A DNA stretch of 64,000 nt from Micromonospora sp. CCTCC AA 2012012 (GCF_040499845.1 NZ_CP159342.1:124001-188000), one strand, 5' to 3'; positions 16,166-25,553 are shown, numbered from the stretch's first letter. Made by a program: numbers and translations. The notes: generated by a model from the sequence alone, not told the origin.

Positions 16166-17260
16166 GTGACCGTGACCGTCGCACCGACCGATCCGGCCGC
16201 GCTGCGTACCCGGTTCGACGCCGAACTGGCCGCGTTCCTGCGGGGGCGGGGTCCGGGTGTCCCGCACGACGTGCCGGAGGCGGTGCTGGCCGTCCTGCAC
16301 CGGTTCGTGCTGACCGGGGGAAAGCGGCTGCGACCCCTCTTCTGCTACTGGGGCTGGCGCGGCACCGGTGCCCCGGACGGCGGCCCGATCATGGTCGCCG
16401 CGGCGGCGCTGGAGCTGTTCCACGCGTTCGCGCTGATCCACGACGACATCCTCGACCGCAGCGACCACCGCCGGGGCGAACCGTCGGTGCACCGGCTCTT
16501 CGCGGAGCTGCACGCCCGGTCGTCCTGGCGGGGCGACCCCGAGGCGTACGGGCGGAACAGCGCGCTGATCTGCGGGGACCTCTGCGCGATCTGGTCGGAC
16601 CGGATGTTCCACGACTGCGGACTCCCCGCCGCGCAGCTGCGGCGGGGGCACGCGCTCTTCGCGCTGATGCGCGCCGAGGTGATCGCGGGGGAGTACCTGG
16701 ACGTCCTCGCCGGCACCGCCACCGCCGAGGGGCACGGCAGCACCACCGACGGCGCGGTGGGCACCGCGCTGACGGTGATCCGGATGAAGTCGGCCCGCTA
16801 CACGGTCACCCGACCGCTCCAGATCGGGGCCGCCCTGGCGGGCGCGGACCGGGCCGTGCTGCGGGCGCTGGCGGAGTTCGGTGACCCGCTCGGCGACGCC
16901 TTCCAGCTCCGCGACGACCTGCTCGGCGTCTTCGGTGACCCCGCCGTCACCGGCAAGTCCAACCTCGACGACCTGCGCGAGGGGAAGCCCACCGTGCTGC
17001 TGGCCCTGGCCCGGGCCGCCGCCGACCCGGCCCAGTCGGCCCGGCTGCGGGACCTCGTCGGCGATCCCGCGCTGGACGCGGCGGCCGCCGCCGAGCTGCG
17101 ACAGGTGATCGAGGCGACCGGCGCCCGCCGGCGGATCGAGCGGATGATCCGGGTACGCGCCGAGGTGGCCCGTGCCGCGCTCGACCGGCTGCCGCTGGCC
17201 GAGCCGGCGCGGTCGGCGCTCGCCGTGCTCGCGGCCCGCGCGGTGCACCGCCGGCACTGA
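16166..17260 (+). CDS. Polyprenyl (geranylgeranyl-type) diphosphate synthase
   Basis: 364 aa from a GTG preceded by GGGAGG. A trans-isoprenyl diphosphate synthase that condenses IPP with allylic diphosphates in the cytosol. Visible motifs: GGKRLRPLFCYWGW near residue 51, the first aspartate-rich motif HDDILDRSDHRRGEPSVH, the EVIAGEYLDV helix, and the second aspartate-rich region QLRDDLLGVFGDPAVTGKS with GKPT downstream. The residues that set chain length cannot be judged reliably without a structure model. No other terpenoid or carotenoid gene lies nearby, so the product may feed quinones or a distant cluster. It ends 101 bp before an unrelated sensor kinase gene. Confidence 0.92.
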   Translation: MTVTVAPTDPAALRTRFDAELAAFLRGRGPGVPHDVPEAVLAVLHRFVLTGGKRLRPLFCYWGWRGTGAPDGGPIMVAAAALELFHAFALIHDDILDRSDHRRGEPSVHRLFAELHARSSWRGDPEAYGRNSALICGDLCAIWSDRMFHDCGLPAAQLRRGHALFALMRAEVIAGEYLDVLAGTATAEGHGSTTDGAVGTALTVIRMKSARYTVTRPLQIGAALAGADRAVLRALAEFGDPLGDAFQLRDDLLGVFGDPAVTGKSNLDDLREGKPTVLLALARAAADPAQSARLRDLVGDPALDAAAAAELRQVIEATGARRRIERMIRVRAEVARAALDRLPLAEPARSALAVLAARAVHRRH

Positions 17261-17361
17261 CCTGCGCCACCGGCCCGGCCGGGTGCCGCTGACACCGCGA
17301 CGCGCCGGGGCAGGTCGGACGTGCGCGGTCCTGGCTCAGGCGGCTGCCGTACCTTGACCGC

Positions 17362-18618
17362 ATGGGACGCCTCGCGGACTGGCGTCGGGTCGCGCGGACG
17401 CACCCGACGGTCGCCGACGCGCTGCTGGCCACGGTGCTCTTCGCGGTCAGCCTGCTGCCGGTGAACCCGCCGGGCGGGCCGCCCCGGGACCCGCTCAGCC
17501 TCGGCGCGGTGCTGCTCGTCCTGATCGGCTGCGCCGCGGTGGCGGTGCGCCGCCGGTATCCGCTGCCGGTGCTCGGTGTGACGCTCACCGCTGTCGTGCT
17601 CGCCCTCCTCGGCCACCAGGCCCGCGGCCCCTTCGTGCTGACGGTGGGGATCGCCGCGTACACCGTCGCCACCCGCACCGACCGGCGCACCGGCGTCGCG
17701 GCCGGCGCGTTGAGCGCGCTGGTGCTCGGCGCGGCGGGCGCGGCCACCCTCGGCGTGTCCTGGTACGACCCGGCCGTGGTGGTGCTGCTGCTCTGGTTCG
17801 GTGTGGCGGTCGCCGTCGGCGACGCGGTACGTAGCCGGCGGGCGTACGTGGCGGTGCTGGAGGAGCGGGCCCGGCGGGCCGAGCAGACCCGTGAGGAGGA
17901 GGCCCGTCGCCGGGTCGCCGAGGAGCGGCTGCGCATCGCCCGGGAGCTGCACGACGTGGTGGCGCACCACATCGCGCTGATCAACGTGCAGGCCGGGGTG
18001 GCCGGGCACCTGCTGCGCGAGCAGCCCGACGCGGCGCAGGAGGCGCTCGGGCACGTCCGCTCGGCCAGCCGGACCGTCCTCGACGAGCTGGCCACCCTGC
18101 TCGGCGTGTTGCGGCGCGACGACGAGGCCGAGGCGCCCACCGAACCGGCGCCCAGCCTCAACCGGCTCGACGCGCTGATGGAGGGGTTCAGCACCGGGCA
18201 GCAGGTGCGCTGGACCGTGGCCGGGCAGCCCCGGCCGCTGCCCAGCGCCGTCGACGTGGCCGCGTACCGGATCATCCAGGAGAGCCTGACCAACGCGCAC
18301 AAGCACGCGCCGGGCGCGGCCGTCGCGGTCCGCCTGCGCTACGACCCCGACGGCGTCACCATCGAGGTACGCGACGACGGCGCGCCCCGACCGGCGGAGG
18401 CACCCGCACCCGGGGCGGACCGACCGGCCGGTCAGCCCGTGGCACCCGAGGCCGCCGGATCACCGGCCGCAGCCGCTGTGCCGGGGTCCGGGCTCGGCCT
18501 GGTCGGCCTGCGGGAACGGGCCGGGACGGTGGGCGGTACGTTCTCCGCCGGACCGCGACCGGAGGGGGGCTGGCTGGTCCGGGCCGAGTTGCCCGCCCCC
18601 GAGGAGGAGGCCGAATGA
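17362..18618 (+). CDS. DesK/NarX-like sensor histidine kinase (HisKA_3)
   Basis: 418 aa. The N-terminal half holds about four to five membrane helices (residues 20-160) without a large extracellular domain. The HisKA_3 dimerisation region has the phospho-acceptor in RIARELHDVVAHHIALIN (H197). The HATPase_c domain follows (IIQESLTNAHKHAPG N-box; GLGLVGLRERAGTVGG G2), interrupted by an Ala/Pro-rich insert of about 35 residues. It overlaps the response-regulator gene by ATGA. With a predicted ABC exporter encoded downstream, it probably senses a membrane stress or drug, but the signal is unknown. Confidence 0.93.
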   Translation: MGRLADWRRVARTHPTVADALLATVLFAVSLLPVNPPGGPPRDPLSLGAVLLVLIGCAAVAVRRRYPLPVLGVTLTAVVLALLGHQARGPFVLTVGIAAYTVATRTDRRTGVAAGALSALVLGAAGAATLGVSWYDPAVVVLLLWFGVAVAVGDAVRSRRAYVAVLEERARRAEQTREEEARRRVAEERLRIARELHDVVAHHIALINVQAGVAGHLLREQPDAAQEALGHVRSASRTVLDELATLLGVLRRDDEAEAPTEPAPSLNRLDALMEGFSTGQQVRWTVAGQPRPLPSAVDVAAYRIIQESLTNAHKHAPGAAVAVRLRYDPDGVTIEVRDDGAPRPAEAPAPGADRPAGQPVAPEAAGSPAAAAVPGSGLGLVGLRERAGTVGGTFSAGPRPEGGWLVRAELPAPEEEAE

Positions 18619-19295
18619 CGGTCCGGGTGCTGCTCGCCGACGACCAGAAGCTGCTGCGGGCCGGGTTCCGGATGCTGATCGACTCCGCGCCCGACCTGAC
18701 CGTGGTCGGTGAGGCGGCGACCGGCCGGGAGGCCGTCGAACTGGCCCGCAGCACCCGCGCCGACGTGGTGCTGATGGACATCCGGATGCCCGACCTGGAC
18801 GGCCTGGCCGCCACCGCCGAGATCACCGCCGACGAGGACCTGGCCGGCGTACGGGTGCTGATCCTGACCACCTTCGAGGTCGACGAGTACGTCTTCCAGG
18901 CGCTGCGCGCCGGGGCCAGCGGCTTCCTCGGCAAGGGGGTGGAGCCGGCCGAACTGCTCGACGCGATCCGTACCGTCGCGGCGGGGGAGGCGCTGCTGTC
19001 CCCGAAGGCCACCCGTGGGTTGATCGCCCGGTTCCTGGCGCAGCCGGAGCCGGACCGGCGGGCCACCCCCGAGCAGGTGCGGGTGCTCACCGAGCGGGAA
19101 CGGGAGGTGGTGACGCTGGTCGCCGCCGGGCTGTCGAACGAGCAGATCGCCGAGCGGCTGGTGGTCTCCCCGCTGACCGCGAAGACGCACGTGAACCGGG
19201 CCATGATGAAGCTGGGGGCCCGGGACCGGGCCCAGCTCGTCGTCGTGGCGTACCAGAGCGGGTTGGTGCGGGTCGGGGAGCCGCCCGCGCGCTGA
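18615..19295 (+). CDS. NarL/LuxR-family response regulator
   Basis: 226 aa: receiver domain with LLADDQKLL and phospho-acceptor D55 in VVLMDIRMPDLDG, and Lys in the FLGKGV region; a LuxR-type helix-turn-helix at about 150-215 (LTEREREVVTLVAAGLSNEQ, then SPLTAKTHVNRAMMKLG). It is the cognate partner of the kinase at 17362-18618, with which it is translationally coupled. The likely target is the ABC operon beginning 139 bp downstream, with the palindrome at 19354-19375 as a candidate binding site. Confidence 0.94.
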   Translation: MTVRVLLADDQKLLRAGFRMLIDSAPDLTVVGEAATGREAVELARSTRADVVLMDIRMPDLDGLAATAEITADEDLAGVRVLILTTFEVDEYVFQALRAGASGFLGKGVEPAELLDAIRTVAAGEALLSPKATRGLIARFLAQPEPDRRATPEQVRVLTEREREVVTLVAAGLSNEQIAERLVVSPLTAKTHVNRAMMKLGARDRAQLVVVAYQSGLVRVGEPPAR

Positions 19296-19353
19296 CCCGG
19301 CCGACCGGCGCGGACCGGCGGATTCCGCGACGACGGCGGTAGTCGGGGCGCGT

Positions 19354-19375
19354 GCGTACCGCGGGCGCGGTACGC
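19354..19375. promoter_or_regulatory. 22-bp palindrome upstream of the ABC operon
   Basis: GCGTACCGC and GCGGTACGC surround a GGGC centre, 58 bases before the ATPase start and 58 after the response-regulator stop. It could be an operator for the adjacent LuxR-type regulator or a short terminator; the sequence does not decide. Confidence 0.4.
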
Positions 19376-19433
19376 GCAGGTGTCCGCGGTCGGCCGACGC
19401 GACGGAGGGCGTACGCGGGCCACCGTTGAGCCC

Positions 19434-20372
19434 ATGATTGACGTGACGCACCTGAGCAAGCGCTACGGCGACAAGGTCGCCGTCGACGACCTGACCTTCC
19501 GGGTGAGGCCGGGGATCGTCACCGGCTTCCTGGGCCCGAACGGCGCCGGCAAGTCCACCACCATGCGGATGATCCTCGGCCTGGACGCCCCCACCTCCGG
19601 CACGGTGACCGTCAACGGCCGCCGGTACGCCGACCACCGGGCCCCGCTGCGCGAGATCGGCGCGCTGCTGGAGGCGAAGGCGGTGCACACCGGCCGCTCG
19701 GCCCGCAACCACCTGCTCGCCCAGGCCGCCACCCACGGCATCGGCCGTCGGCGGGTCGACGAGGTGATCGACCTGGTCGGCCTGCACGAGGTGGCCGGCA
19801 AGCGGGCCGGCGGCTTCTCCCTCGGCATGGGTCAGCGGCTCGGCATCGCCGCCGCGCTGCTCGGCGACCCGGCGGTGGTCATGCTCGACGAGCCGGTCAA
19901 CGGCCTCGACCCGGACGGCATCCGGTGGATCCGGGGGCTGCTGCGGGGGCTCGCCGCGCAGGGGCGGACGGTCTTCGTCTCGTCGCACCTGATGAGCGAG
20001 ATGGCGCAGACCGCCGAGCACCTGATCGTGGTCGGCCGGGGCCGGCTGATCGCCGACGTCTCGCTCGCCGAGTTCACCCGGCAGGCGTCCCGCACAGGAG
20101 TCCGGGTCCGCTCGCCGCAGGCCGGCACGCTGCGGGAGCTGCTGGTCGGCGCGGACGTGGCGGTCACCTCCGGCGAGCCGGGCCTGCTGGAGGTGACCGG
20201 GCTGAGCCGGGAGCAGATCGGCGACCGGGCCGCCGCGGCCGGGCTCACCCTGCACGAGCTGACCGCCACCGAGGCCTCCCTGGAGGAGGCGTTCATGACC
20301 ATGACCCGGGACGCCGTGGAATACCAGGGCGACCCCACCGGGCCCGTCCCGGCCGGAAGGAGCACCCGATGA
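19434..20372 (+). CDS. ABC transporter ATP-binding protein (multidrug/bacitracin-type exporter)
   Basis: 312 aa from an ATG at 19434. Walker A GPNGAGKST, Q-loop LLEAKAVH (a glutamate replaces the usual Gln, as in several BcrA-like ATPases), signature FSLGMGQRLGIA, Walker B VVMLDEPVNGLDPDG and H-loop SSHLMSEMAQ. The C-terminal region (LTATEASLEEAFMTMTRDAVEY) is typical of BcrA/YhaQ ATPases. It overlaps the permease gene by ATGA. It follows the two-component pair at 17362-19295, which probably controls it. Confidence 0.93.
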   Translation: MIDVTHLSKRYGDKVAVDDLTFRVRPGIVTGFLGPNGAGKSTTMRMILGLDAPTSGTVTVNGRRYADHRAPLREIGALLEAKAVHTGRSARNHLLAQAATHGIGRRRVDEVIDLVGLHEVAGKRAGGFSLGMGQRLGIAAALLGDPAVVMLDEPVNGLDPDGIRWIRGLLRGLAAQGRTVFVSSHLMSEMAQTAEHLIVVGRGRLIADVSLAEFTRQASRTGVRVRSPQAGTLRELLVGADVAVTSGEPGLLEVTGLSREQIGDRAAAAGLTLHELTATEASLEEAFMTMTRDAVEYQGDPTGPVPAGRSTR

Positions 20373-21193
20373 CCGCCACCACGCCCACCGCCACCGTTCC
20401 CGCCGACGCGCGGGTCACCTGGTGGCGGGTGGTCCGCGCGGAGTGGATCAAGTTCCGTTCGCTCCGCTCGTCGCTGATCATGCTGGCTGCCACGGTGGTC
20501 GTGTTCGTCGCGCTGGGTCTCGGCTTCTCCGCGTTCCTCGCCGACGCCACCATCGAGCCGGGCACCCCGGCACCGCCCGGCGGGCCCTCCTCGCTGGACC
20601 CGCTCGGCGCCAGCCTCGGCGGGGTCAACCTCGCCCAGTTGCTCATCGGCACGCTCGGCGTGCTGCTGGTGACGGGGGAGTACTCGACCGGAATGATCCG
20701 CTCCTCGCTGGCCGCCGTGCCGAGGCGCTGGCCGGTGCTGGCCGGCAAGGTGGCCGTGCTGGCGGGCGTCTCGCTGGCCGTGCTGGTGCCGACCGTGCTG
20801 CTGACCTTCCTCGGCGGGCAGGCCGTCCTCGGCGACAAGGGCATCTCCCTCGGCGACGACGGGGTGCTGCGCGCGGTGCTCGGCACCGCCGGTTACCTGA
20901 CCGGGGTCGGCGTGCTCGGGATGGCGCTCGGCGCGCTGCTGCGCAACACGGCCGGGGCGCTGACCAGCGTGGTGGCGCTGCTGCTGGTGGTTCCCGGGGT
21001 GGTGTCGCTGCTGCCGGAGAGCTGGTCGGACACCATCGCCCCGTACCTGCCGTCGAACGCGGGGCAGGCGTTCATGTCGGTCTCGTCCAACCCGGACCTG
21101 CTCTCCCCGGGCGCGGGGCTGGCCGTGCTGGTCGGCTGGCTGGTGGTGCTCCTCGGCGCCGCCACGCTGACCCTGCGCCGCCGCGACGCCTGA
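20369..21193 (+). CDS. ABC transporter permease (ABC-2/BcrB-like)
   Basis: 274 aa from an ATG coupled to the ATPase stop, with AAGGAG just upstream. Six membrane segments: SSLIMLAATVVVFVALGLGF, then the conserved TGEYSTGMIRSSLAAVPRR after TM2, three central helices, and the final GAGLAVLVGWLVVLLGAATL. TGEYxxGMIRxSLxxVPRR is a signature of actinobacterial ABC permeases of the bacitracin/lantibiotic-resistance type. With the ATPase it forms one exporter; the substrate is not evident. Confidence 0.92.
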   Translation: MTATTPTATVPADARVTWWRVVRAEWIKFRSLRSSLIMLAATVVVFVALGLGFSAFLADATIEPGTPAPPGGPSSLDPLGASLGGVNLAQLLIGTLGVLLVTGEYSTGMIRSSLAAVPRRWPVLAGKVAVLAGVSLAVLVPTVLLTFLGGQAVLGDKGISLGDDGVLRAVLGTAGYLTGVGVLGMALGALLRNTAGALTSVVALLLVVPGVVSLLPESWSDTIAPYLPSNAGQAFMSVSSNPDLLSPGAGLAVLVGWLVVLLGAATLTLRRRDA

Positions 21194-21206
21194 GGCGTCG
21201 GCCGGG

Positions 21207-21258
21207 CGTACGACAGCGGGCCGGCCACCCGGAGGTGGCCGGCCCGCTCGGTCGTACG
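21207..21258. terminator. Long bidirectional terminator
   Basis: An inner 14-bp stem GCGGGCCGGCCACC with its complement (loop CGGA) is extended by CGTACGAC (21207-21214) pairing with GTCGTACG (21251-21258). It lies between the permease stop and the convergent stop at 21261. Confidence 0.8.
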
Positions 21259-21260
21259 GA

Positions 21261-21665
21261 TCAGAGGGTGCTGTTGTTGGTGCCCGTGCCGGACGGCTTG
21301 GGCCGCGGGGTCGTCGTGGCGGACGAACCGGCGGTCGAGCCGGTCGAGCTCGTGCTGGACGAGCCGGCCTTGGCGCCTACGGTGGCCGGGGTGCCGGCGA
21401 AGGGCTTGTCGGCCTCGGTCAGCTCCTTGCTGCCGTTGCCGGTGCCGAGCTTCTCACCGAGCTTGCTCTGCCCCAGCTTGTCCTTGCCCTCGCTGTAGAG
21501 CCGGTTCGCCTGGGCCTGCGCGACCCCCGCCGCCTCCTGGACGGTCGGGTGGTCGAGCACCTTGCGGCCCCGGACCACCAGCTCCTCGTACTTCTCCCGA
21601 CCGGCACGGGCGCCCAGGACGAATCCCGCAGCCAGCCCGCCAAGAAACATGATCTTTCCGCGCAT
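21261..21665 (-). CDS. YtxH-like small envelope protein
   Basis: 134 aa from an ATG preceded by GAGGAG. The N-terminus is a single membrane helix with the YtxH-like pattern MFLGGLAAGFVLGARAGREKYEEL, followed by a helical amphipathic stretch (QEAAGVAQAQANRLYSEGKD) and a Ser/Thr/Gly-rich tail from about residue 85. Such proteins are common stress-related or structural envelope components in actinobacteria; no catalytic role is known. It is monocistronic and convergent with the ABC operon. Confidence 0.8.
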   Translation of the reverse strand: MRGKIMFLGGLAAGFVLGARAGREKYEELVVRGRKVLDHPTVQEAAGVAQAQANRLYSEGKDKLGQSKLGEKLGTGNGSKELTEADKPFAGTPATVGAKAGSSSTSSTGSTAGSSATTTPRPKPSGTGTNNSTL

Positions 21666-21884
21666 GGCGGCTCCTCTCGTACCTGACGCGCTGCCGTTCC
21701 CGATCGGGAGCGGCCAACTCGCGCCTACGTTCTCTGTCGGCGGCTAACTACCCATCCTGCTCCGCGCTCATGCCTCCCTGCGCCGAGATGACGAATTGTC
21801 CGTATTTGAGATGCCCTCGCCGGGGCGATGGGGACGGGGGCGGCGATGCGGTAACCCCCTGGCGCAGAACCCCCCGCGGTCCTG

Positions 21885-21890
21885 TACTCT
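21885..21890 (+). promoter_or_regulatory. Candidate -10 element for tRNA-Asn
   Basis: TACTCT lies 49 bases before the tRNA 5' end in a position and form common for actinobacterial stable-RNA promoters. No good -35 hexamer is seen upstream. The remainder of 21666-21938 shows no supportable gene. Confidence 0.35.
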
Positions 21891-21938
21891 TGTCCCGTCG
21901 CCACGGCGCGGAGAGATCCGGACCGGGGCGGTGCACGA

Positions 21939-22011
21939 TCCCCTGTAGCTCAATTGGCAGAGCAGCCGGCTGTTAACCGGCAGGTTATTGGTTCGAGTCC
22001 AATCGGGGGAG
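21939..22011 (+). tRNA. tRNA-Asn (GTT)
   Basis: A cloverleaf folds cleanly: acceptor TCCCCTG with CGGGGGA, the D-arm GTAGCTCAATTGGCAGAGC, anticodon arm GCCGG-CTGTTAA-CCGGC with anticodon GTT at 21972-21974, and T-arm with GGTTCGAGTCC. The discriminator is G and CCA is not encoded. Confidence 0.96.
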
Positions 22012-22027
22012 CTCAGCTCGCACAGTG

Positions 22028-22052
22028 CGCCCGTCGGCCCCGCCGGCGGGCG
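22028..22052 (+). terminator. Terminator hairpin after tRNA-Asn
   Basis: CGCCCGTCGG pairs with CCGGCGGGCG (one G-U) around a CCCCG loop and is followed by TTTCT, a rare T-containing tail for this genome. Confidence 0.65.
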
Positions 22053-22186
22053 TTTCTCGTCGTGCCCACTCCGCCCCGACGGGTGGTTTCCGCCCGGGAC
22101 GCCCCCCTCGCCCGGCAGGATGGTCGATGTCGACTTAGACTCCCGCTGCGTCGATTGGTGCGTCGATTTCTCAGAGGTGGGTGGAG

Positions 22187-24325
22187 ATGGCCGGAGGACG
22201 GGGCCGCTGGACCGCCACGCTGATCGCGGTGGCGATCGTGCTGGGCTGGCTGATCGTGGGCGGGATCGCGGGGCCCTACTCGGGGAAGCTGGGCGACGTC
22301 GCGACCAACGACAACGCCTCCTTCCTGCCCACCGACGCCGAGGCCACCCGGGCGCAGAACCTCTCCGCCGGCTTCGTGACGAAGGAGACCACCCCCGCCC
22401 TCGTCGTCTACGAGCGCCGCTCCGGCATCACCCCCGCCGACCAGCAGCGGGTGCAGGCCGACGTCGCCCGGTTCGCGCAACTGCCCGGGGTGGTCACCCC
22501 GCTGCCACCGCCGATCGTCAGCCAGGACCGGCAGGCCGTCCAGGTCGTCGTCCCGATCGACAGCGCCGAGGGCGAACAGATCCGGCAGGTCGTCGACCAG
22601 CTCCGCCAGGTCGCCGGCACCGACCGCGACGGCCTGACCGTGGACGTCGCCGGACCGGCCGGCCTCCTCGCCGACCTGATCGAGGTCTTCACCGCGATCG
22701 ACGGCCCGCTGCTGCTGGTCACCCTCGTGGTGGTGCTGATCATTCTGCTGATCGTCTACCGCAGCCCGGTGCTCTGGGTCTTTCCGCTGCTCGCCGCCGG
22801 GATGTCGTACTCGCTGGCGTCGGTGTTCGTCTACTTCCTGGCCAAGAACGACGTGATCAAGCTCAACGGGCAGGCACAGGGCATCCTCACCGTGCTGGTC
22901 TTCGGCGCGGGCACCGACTACGCGCTGCTGCTGATCTCCCGCTACCGGGAGGAACTGCACCGGCACGAACGCCCCTGGGACGCCATGCGTACCGCCTGGA
23001 AGGGCGCCGCCCCGGCGATCTTCGCCTCCGGCGTGACCGTCATCGTCAGCCTGCTCTGCCTGCTGCTGTCCAGCCTCAACTCCAACCGGGCGCTCGGCCC
23101 GGTCGCCGCCGTCGGCATCGGCGCCACGCTGCTGGTGATGCTCACCTTCCTGCCCGCCCTGCTGGTCCTCGGCGGACGGTGGGCGTTCTGGCCGCGTCGC
23201 CCCCGGCACGACGAGGCCGACCCGCAGACCGAGCACGGCATCTGGAGCCGGATCGCCGGTTTCGTCGCCCGCCGGGCCCGGACGGTCTGGCTGGTCACCG
23301 CCCTCGGGCTGGCCGCCCTCGCGGTCGGCGTCACCCAGCTCGGCGCCACCACCCTCGGCCAGTCCGACCTCTTCACCAACCGCACCGACTCGGTGGCCGG
23401 CCAGGAGGCGATCGCCCGGCACTACCCGGCCGGCACCGGCAGCCCGGCCACCATCTTCACCACCGCGCAGACCGCCCAGCAGGTGGCCCAGGTGGCCCAG
23501 GGGGTGCGCGGCGTCTCCTCCGTCCGGCCGCTCACCGAGCAGGGCCAGGCCGGTCCGCCCGACCCGAACGCGCCCCCCAAGGTCGTCGACGGCCGGGTGC
23601 AGATCCAGGCCACCCTCACCGACCCGCCCGACAGCAACGGCGCCGAACGGACCATCCGCGACCTGCGCGAGGCCGTCCACCGGGTGCCCGGGTCCGACTC
23701 GGTGGTCGGCGGCTTCACCGCGATCAACGTGGACACCGCCGACGCCTCCACCCGGGACCGCAACGTCATCATCCCGGTGGTGCTGCTGGTCATCGCGGTC
23801 ATCCTGGCCCTGCTGCTGCGCGCCCTGCTCGCGCCGCTGCTGCTCATCGGCACCGTGGTGCTGTCGTTCCTGGCCACGCTCGGCCTCTGCGCGCTGATCT
23901 TCAAGTACCTGCTGGACTTCCCCGGCGTCGACCAGTCGTTCCCGCTCTTCGCATTCGTCTTCCTGGTCGCCCTCGGCATCGACTACAACATCTTCCTGAT
24001 GAGCCGGGTCCGGGAGGAGTCGGTGCGACGCGGCACCCGCGCCGGCGTGCTCGCCGGGCTCGCCGTCACCGGTGGGGTGATCACCTCCGCCGGCATCGTG
24101 CTCGCCGCGACCTTCTCCGCGCTCGCCGTACTGCCGTTGGTGGTGCTGGTGGAGCTGGGGGTGGCGGTCGCCGTCGGGGTGCTGCTCGACACCATCATCG
24201 TCCGGTCGCTCCTGGTGCCCGCCCTCGCGTACGACATCGGGCCGAAGGTGTGGTGGCCCAGCCGGCTGTCCCGGGCGAACCGCGACGGGGACCGGACCGG
24301 CGCGGAGGCCGACCGTGCTCGCTGA
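22187..24325 (+). CDS. MMPL-family RND-type membrane transporter
   Basis: About 712 aa from the ATG at 22187 (a GTG at 22181 is the alternative; GGTGGG lies just upstream). Two repeats of one TM helix, a soluble loop and five TM helices give 12 helices. Key features are VFGAGTDYALLLISRYREEL in the first MMPL domain and FVFLVALGIDYNIFLMSRVREE in the second, carrying the acidic residues used in proton coupling. In mycobacteria and relatives, this family exports lipids or drugs. Here the next gene, a flavin oxidoreductase, overlaps by 11 nt, suggesting an operon that processes and exports a hydrophobic compound; that is inference. Confidence 0.92.
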   Translation: MAGGRGRWTATLIAVAIVLGWLIVGGIAGPYSGKLGDVATNDNASFLPTDAEATRAQNLSAGFVTKETTPALVVYERRSGITPADQQRVQADVARFAQLPGVVTPLPPPIVSQDRQAVQVVVPIDSAEGEQIRQVVDQLRQVAGTDRDGLTVDVAGPAGLLADLIEVFTAIDGPLLLVTLVVVLIILLIVYRSPVLWVFPLLAAGMSYSLASVFVYFLAKNDVIKLNGQAQGILTVLVFGAGTDYALLLISRYREELHRHERPWDAMRTAWKGAAPAIFASGVTVIVSLLCLLLSSLNSNRALGPVAAVGIGATLLVMLTFLPALLVLGGRWAFWPRRPRHDEADPQTEHGIWSRIAGFVARRARTVWLVTALGLAALAVGVTQLGATTLGQSDLFTNRTDSVAGQEAIARHYPAGTGSPATIFTTAQTAQQVAQVAQGVRGVSSVRPLTEQGQAGPPDPNAPPKVVDGRVQIQATLTDPPDSNGAERTIRDLREAVHRVPGSDSVVGGFTAINVDTADASTRDRNVIIPVVLLVIAVILALLLRALLAPLLLIGTVVLSFLATLGLCALIFKYLLDFPGVDQSFPLFAFVFLVALGIDYNIFLMSRVREESVRRGTRAGVLAGLAVTGGVITSAGIVLAATFSALAVLPLVVLVELGVAVAVGVLLDTIIVRSLLVPALAYDIGPKVWWPSRLSRANRDGDRTGAEADRAR

Positions 24326-25553
24326 GACCGACGTGGTGATCGTCGGCGGCGGCCTGGCCGGGCTCGCCGCCGCCCGCCGGCTGCACCGGGCCGGCGTGCC
24401 GTGGCGGCTGCTGGAGGCCGGCGACCGGCTCGGCGGCCGGGTCGCCACCGACGAGGTCGACGGCTATCTGCTGGACCGGGGATTCCAGGTGCTCAACACC
24501 GCCTACCCCCGGCTCGGCAGCCTGCTCGACCTGGACACCCTCGACCTCGGCTGGTTCACCTCCGGCGTGCTGGTCCGCCGCGGTGACCGGCTCGACCGGC
24601 TGGTCAACCCGCTGCGCGAACCGACCGGCGCGCCCCGCACCGCCGCCGCCCGGGTCGGCTCGCTGGCCGACCGGCTGCGCTTCGCCGCGCTCGCCACCGG
24701 CTGCGCCACCCTCCCCGTCGGTCGGCTGCTCGACGCGAAGGAGACCACCAGTGAGGCCGCGCTGCGCCGGGCCGGCCTCTCCGACGCCATCATCGAGGAG
24801 CTGTTGCGGCCGTTCCTCTCCGGCGTCTTCATCGACCGCGAGCTGGAGACCTCCAGCCACGTGCTGGCGATGGTGCTGCGCTCCTTCGCCCGGGGCCGGA
24901 TCGGCCTGCCCGCGCGGGGCATGGCCGCGCTGCCGGCGGCCGTCGCCGCGCCGCTGCCCGCCGACCTGATCGACCTGGACACCCCGGTCGCCGAGGTCGC
25001 GCCCCGCCGGGTCCGCACCCAGGCCGGTGACATCGCCTGCCGGGCCGTCGTGGTCGCCGTCGACCCGCCGGCGGCGGCCGGGCTGCTGCCCCAGCTCTCC
25101 CGGGTACGCATGCACAGCTACACCACCTGGTACCACGCCACCGACACCCCGCCGCTGGACGAGCCGATCCTGCTCGTCGACGGCGACCGGCGGGAACTCG
25201 TCGCCAACACGGTCGTGATCAGCAACGCCGCGCCGACGTACGCGCCGGCCGGGCGGCACCTGGTGGCCACCTCCGCGGTCGGCCCGCAGGCCCCGCCCGA
25301 GCCGGCGATCCGCCGCGAACTGGAGCGCCTGTACGGTCGGTCCACCGCCGACTGGACCCACCTCACCACCGTGACGATCCCGGACGCGCTCCCCGCCGCC
25401 CCGCCGCCGCAGGGCCGGCTGCGCAAACCGGTCACGCTCGGTGACGGGCTCTTCGTCGCCGGTGACCACCGCGACAGCCCGTCGATCCAGGGAGCTCTCG
25501 CCAGCGGCTGGCGCACCGCCGGAGCCGTACTGGCGGAGCTTCGCCGCAGCTGA
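24315..25553 (+). CDS. FAD-dependent oxidoreductase (amine oxidase/phytoene desaturase-like)
   Basis: 412 aa from a GTG inside the end of the MMPL gene. The N-terminal Rossmann motif VVIVGGGLAGLAAARRLHRAG, followed by LLEAGDRLGGRVATDEVDGY, binds FAD. A second flavin motif near the C-terminus (GLFVAGDHRDSPSIQGALASG) completes the flavin amine-oxidase/carotenoid-desaturase fold. The substrate region (residues 80-300) is not diagnostic. NAD(P)/FAD-dependent proteins like this are often annotated only as oxidoreductases. A polyprenyl synthase gene 8 kb away is the only terpenoid hint. Confidence 0.88.
   Translation: MLAETDVVIVGGGLAGLAAARRLHRAGVPWRLLEAGDRLGGRVATDEVDGYLLDRGFQVLNTAYPRLGSLLDLDTLDLGWFTSGVLVRRGDRLDRLVNPLREPTGAPRTAAARVGSLADRLRFAALATGCATLPVGRLLDAKETTSEAALRRAGLSDAIIEELLRPFLSGVFIDRELETSSHVLAMVLRSFARGRIGLPARGMAALPAAVAAPLPADLIDLDTPVAEVAPRRVRTQAGDIACRAVVVAVDPPAAAGLLPQLSRVRMHSYTTWYHATDTPPLDEPILLVDGDRRELVANTVVISNAAPTYAPAGRHLVATSAVGPQAPPEPAIRRELERLYGRSTADWTHLTTVTIPDALPAAPPPQGRLRKPVTLGDGLFVAGDHRDSPSIQGALASGWRTAGAVLAELRRS

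Noticed and set aside
17261..17361. Imperfect hairpin after the prenyl synthase gene
   Set aside because: CACCGGCC with GGCCGGGTG needs a bulge and is no better than random GC-rich sequence.
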